A DNA stretch of 64,000 nt from assembly GCA_964251965.1 (NCBI GenBank), contig CAXULQ010000002.1:248001-312000 (forward strand). The letters run 5' to 3'. Each line of letters opens with the position of its first letter. Position 1 is the stretch's first letter. Below are positions 61,688 through 64,000 of this stretch, piece after piece. The position numbers were made by a program, and so were the translations under genes. Source of the stretch: Mucilaginibacter_A sp964251965. GTDB lineage: Bacteria > Bacteroidota > Bacteroidia > Sphingobacteriales > Sphingobacteriaceae. The notes beneath the pieces were generated by a model. It did not search any database, was not told the DNA's origin, and was given only the letters and a program-made list of their open reading frames with translations.

Positions 61688-62458
61688 TCAGTCGTTGATA
61701 ATAATACCATCTTGAACAATTATTGATGAAAACATTCCAAATCTATATTTCCCATCTGGTGCTGGTCTATTATTCATAAAAGCCGTTTGTCCTTTAAAGC
61801 TTATGCATGGTGGTATTTCTAAAATACCTTTATCTGTTTTATGTTGTACTAATTTAATATTATTACTTGTACCACTTTTTGAGCTTTCATTTGTTTGTTG
61901 GTGTTTTTTAATATTGTCATGCTCAATCACTGATTTAAAATACTTATATAATTCATTATAAGTTTTATTATTTAATGTTAAAGAAGCTCTTTGTTCGCGT
62001 TGTATATTAGTATTCTCTGCAATTAGTAGGAAACTTAGGGAAGCGTTTTTAAAGTTTTTGATTTTATATGTCTTTTGTCCAATTGGTTGAACAATACCAA
62101 AAGGTTCTAATCTTACTTTGTCGCTATTAATTGTTCTCCAAGAAAAAGTTATGTTTTCATCATATAAGAATGAAGTTTTGTCGGCGTGAAAAAAATCTAT
62201 CTCAGGTAAAAAATTACTTCCATTTGGTTGTGAGAACTGCTGTGAACCTTTAGTCCTTCCACTATCGTATTTTGTTCTTCTTGAAACATCATTTAAAGTC
62301 TCGTATGCTTCAAGTATATCTTTAAAGCGTTCAGTAAAAAATTCATCTCCATCATTTTTGTCTGGATGGAATTTCATAGAAAGTTTCCTGTAAGCCTTTT
62401 TTATATCGTCAATTGTTGCAGTAGACTTAATTCCAAGGATATAATAATAATCTTTCAT
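61688..62458 (-). CDS. J-domain protein with unknown C-terminal domain
   Basis: The 256-residue protein starts with a complete J domain (YYYILGIKSTATIDDIKKAYRKLSMKFHPDKNDGDEFF), with the HPD tripeptide needed to stimulate Hsp70. A glycine/serine linker leads to a ~110-residue beta-rich domain (ENITFSWRTINSDKVRLEPFGIVQPIGQKTYKIKNF) of unknown family, then a tail with MNNRPAPDGKYRFG. It is not DnaJ (no zinc finger). AT-rich; it lies between two toxin-antitoxin loci and looks like an accessory gene. Confidence 0.8.
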   Translation of the reverse strand: MKDYYYILGIKSTATIDDIKKAYRKLSMKFHPDKNDGDEFFTERFKDILEAYETLNDVSRRTKYDSGRTKGSQQFSQPNGSNFLPEIDFFHADKTSFLYDENITFSWRTINSDKVRLEPFGIVQPIGQKTYKIKNFKNASLSFLLIAENTNIQREQRASLTLNNKTYNELYKYFKSVIEHDNIKKHQQTNESSKSGTSNNIKLVQHKTDKGILEIPPCISFKGQTAFMNNRPAPDGKYRFGMFSSIIVQDGIIIND

Positions 62459-62568
62459 TTAGAAATTAAAGGTTTTAATCAAGTTGTCCACAACTGTAAA
62501 TAGTTTTACGATATTGTAAATACTTTATTAGTTTTTGAAATTGTTCTAAAGCCAGTCAGTAACCCGTA

Positions 62569-62883
62569 TCACCCTCCAACTTCAACACTCAAACTTGGCA
62601 GTTCCACTTGCAATTTTACTTTAGCTTTAAGCGCAGTAAAAACTTTCATCAAAGTATCCATAGTTACATTACTTGCATTACTTTCCAACCTGGAAATCTG
62701 GGCTTTTTGCACTCCAATTAACTTGCCTAATTCTTCTTGGGTTAAATGGCGTTCTTGCCTGGTTTGCCGGATGGCTTTGCCGATTAAATTCATTTGCAAT
62801 TCGTATTCAAATTTATCCCGTTGGGGCGTACCTTTTTCACCGATCAATTTGTCTTGAACCTGGTCTAACGTATAGGTTTTCAT
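62569..62883 (-). CDS. XRE-type antitoxin of a Gp49-family module
   Basis: The 104-residue protein has a central helix-turn-helix (IGKAIRQTRQERHLTQEELGKLIGVQKAQISRLESNASNVTMDTLMKVFTAL), followed by a beta strand tail (KVKLQVELPSL). The start overlaps the toxin stop codon by four bases. Toxin-first order as in HigBA of the Gp49 type. Confidence 0.9.
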   Translation of the reverse strand: MKTYTLDQVQDKLIGEKGTPQRDKFEYELQMNLIGKAIRQTRQERHLTQEELGKLIGVQKAQISRLESNASNVTMDTLMKVFTALKAKVKLQVELPSLSVEVGG

Positions 62884-63233
62884 TTCTTTCTTAATTTTTC
62901 TTTGTCTGTAAAATATTTGGTTCTGGTTTGTTTTGCTTTTTGAATTTCACCTTCAGGAACTTTACTTCGTTTTTTGATGAATCCATGGGTAGATATTACT
63001 AAAGTTTCTGTAGCATCGGTTTTGTCCCAAAAAGCAAGAAGACGATACTGTAAACCTTGATAAAGCGTCCTGAATTCCCAAATTTCATCGTTAAGCTTTT
63101 TAAACAGTTCCGAGTCAGTTTCAACTTGTACTTTCCTAATGTTATAAAGTATCTTTTCATAATGCTTCCTTTCCAATCCACTCAAAAATTCAAACGCTTT
63201 GTCTAAAAATACGATCTCGAAAAGGTTATTCAT
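62880..63233 (-). CDS. Gp49-like HigB/RelE toxin
   Basis: The 117-residue basic protein has the phage-derived Gp49 pattern: FEIVFLDKAFEFLSGLERKHYEKILYNIRKV, KKLNDEIWEFRTLYQGLQYRLLAFWDK, LVISTHGFIKKRSKVPEGEIQKAKQTRTKYF. The STHGFxKKxxKxPxxEI motif is diagnostic. It is a predicted translation-dependent mRNA interferase and the first gene of the pair. Confidence 0.92.
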   Translation of the reverse strand: MNNLFEIVFLDKAFEFLSGLERKHYEKILYNIRKVQVETDSELFKKLNDEIWEFRTLYQGLQYRLLAFWDKTDATETLVISTHGFIKKRSKVPEGEIQKAKQTRTKYFTDKEKLRKK

Positions 63234-63369
63234 TTTAAAAATACATTGGAAGTAAAAATAAGAAAAGTTTCGTTAAAATGAAACACTTCTTGGAGGAGAA
63301 ATAATTTTACCAGAATTTTTCCTGCTAAAAGAAGCACAACCGAAAACGAAGTCCGATGTTTACACCTCT

Positions 63370-64000
63370 ATGAATTCTTCCAATACAATCATCATCGGTG
63401 CCGGTGCCGCAGGTTTAATAACGGCTTTAGAGCTTACCAAAGCCGGAAAAAAAGTAATCGTTTTAGAAGCCCGAAACCGAATCGGTGGCCGTTGCTATAC
63501 TTTTTCAGGAGATTATTTTACAACATCAGTAGAATTAGGCGCCGAGTTTATTCACGGCGAATTGCCGCTCACTTTAAAGCTGTTAAAAGAAGCAGGCATC
63601 AAATACGAAGCAGTTTCCGGAGATAATTTTCAATTTAGAAATGGAGAAATTAAGCAGTCGGAATTTTTTATGGAGCACTGGGCCGAGTTTGAGCAGGCTT
63701 TAAAAAAGGTGCAGGAAGACCAAACACTCGACGAATTTTTACAGCAATATTTCCATGAAAAAAAATATGCCGGACTGAGAAAATCTGTAAAACAGTTTGC
63801 AACCGGTTATGATACCGCTGATTCTAAGCGTGTTAGTTTGTTTTCTTTGCGGGACGAATGGTTGAGCGATCACGAAGAAGAAACCCAGTTTCGTATTCCC
63901 GGCGGTTATATCCAATTGATGGATTATTTGGCAAATGAAATAAAAAAGTTAGGCGGAGAAATAATCCTGGATTCTATAGTTCGGCATGTAAACTGGCAAA
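63370..64000 (+). CDS. Flavin-dependent amine oxidase, N-terminal part
   Basis: The gene continues past the right edge; about 210 codons are visible from ATG 63370. The FAD dinucleotide-binding motif is IIIGAGAAGLITALELTKAGKKVIVLEARNRIGGRC, and the RIGGR arginine pair and GAEFIHG match the flavin monoamine oxidase family. It is predicted to oxidise an amine with FAD; the substrate cannot be told. A motif copy (63594-63604) is inside the gene and another 34 bases before the start (63326-63336). Confidence 0.88.
   Translation, partial: MNSSNTIIIGAGAAGLITALELTKAGKKVIVLEARNRIGGRCYTFSGDYFTTSVELGAEFIHGELPLTLKLLKEAGIKYEAVSGDNFQFRNGEIKQSEFFMEHWAEFEQALKKVQEDQTLDEFLQQYFHEKKYAGLRKSVKQFATGYDTADSKRVSLFSLRDEWLSDHEEETQFRIPGGYIQLMDYLANEIKKLGGEIILDSIVRHVNWQ

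Larger units (their letters stand above)
429..63604. repeat. Dispersed 11-14 base motif RTAAAAGAAGYAT (42 core copies)
   Basis: Exact cores TAAAAGAAGYA or the complement start at these positions. Plus strand: 429, 764, 4691, 10608, 11907, 17418, 22872, 26269, 27132, 34225, 34360, 35593, 40579, 45931, 48049, 56039, 60382, 63326, 63594. Minus strand: 2925, 3536, 4917, 5837, 6945, 8733, 8838, 11755, 14230, 19633, 21333, 22079, 24896, 26116, 28952, 33471, 34179, 35623, 39068, 41751, 49110, 59238, 59401. The usual extension is GRTAAAAGAAGYATC. About 31 are intergenic. GT-type relatives (ATRCTGTTTTTAYC) include 856, 15419, 16948, 27979, 30947, 42956 and 52706. Confidence 0.85.

Overview
The window looks like the chromosome of a member of the Bacteroidota, most likely Sphingobacteriaceae (Pedobacter/Mucilaginibacter-like). 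The evidence is moderate-to-low GC, TAnnTTTG-type -7 promoter elements, GLPGLI proteins beside a CarboxypepD_reg/TonB-type receptor, an OstA-like lipopolysaccharide gene, a NUDIX-type regulator next to the arabinose genes, and DUF2147, DUF4142 and DUF4126 proteins. No plasmid, prophage or ICE backbone, integrase or CRISPR array is visible.

Layout. 1-4.5 kb holds a truncated lipoprotein (probably an exported nuclease), a tiny CxxC protein, tRNA-Ala(GGC) with promoter and terminator, a three-PAS sensor that ends after its DHp helices, a DUF2147 protein and an NmrA-like reductase. 4.8-8.8 kb is an accessory stack downstream of prfC. It has one intact REP-associated tyrosine transposase (RAYT), two decayed RAYT copies, at least six REP palindromes, repeated copies of the prfC tail, and passenger genes (DUF4142, DoxX-like, DUF4238). 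8.9-18.3 kb is core: prfC, a response regulator, a DUF4126 protein, a SplB-like radical SAM enzyme, an MFS exporter, an OstA-like protein, tilS and a small membrane protein. 18.4-28 kb is carbohydrate metabolism (GH130, araB-araD-araA with a NUDIX regulator, kduD-kduI), interrupted by a HAD remnant and an HEPN protein. 29-41 kb holds parE, parC and an Ask_Ect-type aspartokinase, interspersed with three toxin-antitoxin loci. 41-48 kb holds envelope and housekeeping genes (rRNA methyltransferase-like, MlaFE-like ABC transporter, SDR, PspC and LiaF-like proteins). 48-59 kb has two GLPGLI proteins with an outer-membrane receptor, then a tandemly duplicated TldD/TldE protease pair. 59-64 kb has an M23 lipoprotein, two more toxin-antitoxin loci, a J-domain protein and the start of a flavin amine oxidase.

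The strongest unexplained signal is a dispersed asymmetric motif, RTAAAAGAAGYAT (reverse ATRCTTCTTTTAY). I counted 42 copies of its 11-base core TAAAAGAAGYA in 64 kb, on both strands. About three quarters are intergenic, often hard against stop codons, and the rest lie inside genes as Lys-Glu-Ala/Val or Leu-Leu-Leu codons. A sister form, ATRCTGTTTTTAYC, has about 18 copies. Inverted pairs form terminator-like hairpins, and REP elements repeatedly sit just beside it. This resembles the genomic behaviour of DNA-uptake sequences, but no function is known to me.

A second theme is duplicated gene tails. The 3' ends of prfC and parE are repeated downstream of the functional genes, with passenger genes (RAYT/DUF4238/DoxX, and higBA) lying between the real end and the copy. 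This suggests repeated tail-targeted capture of small cargo at these loci.
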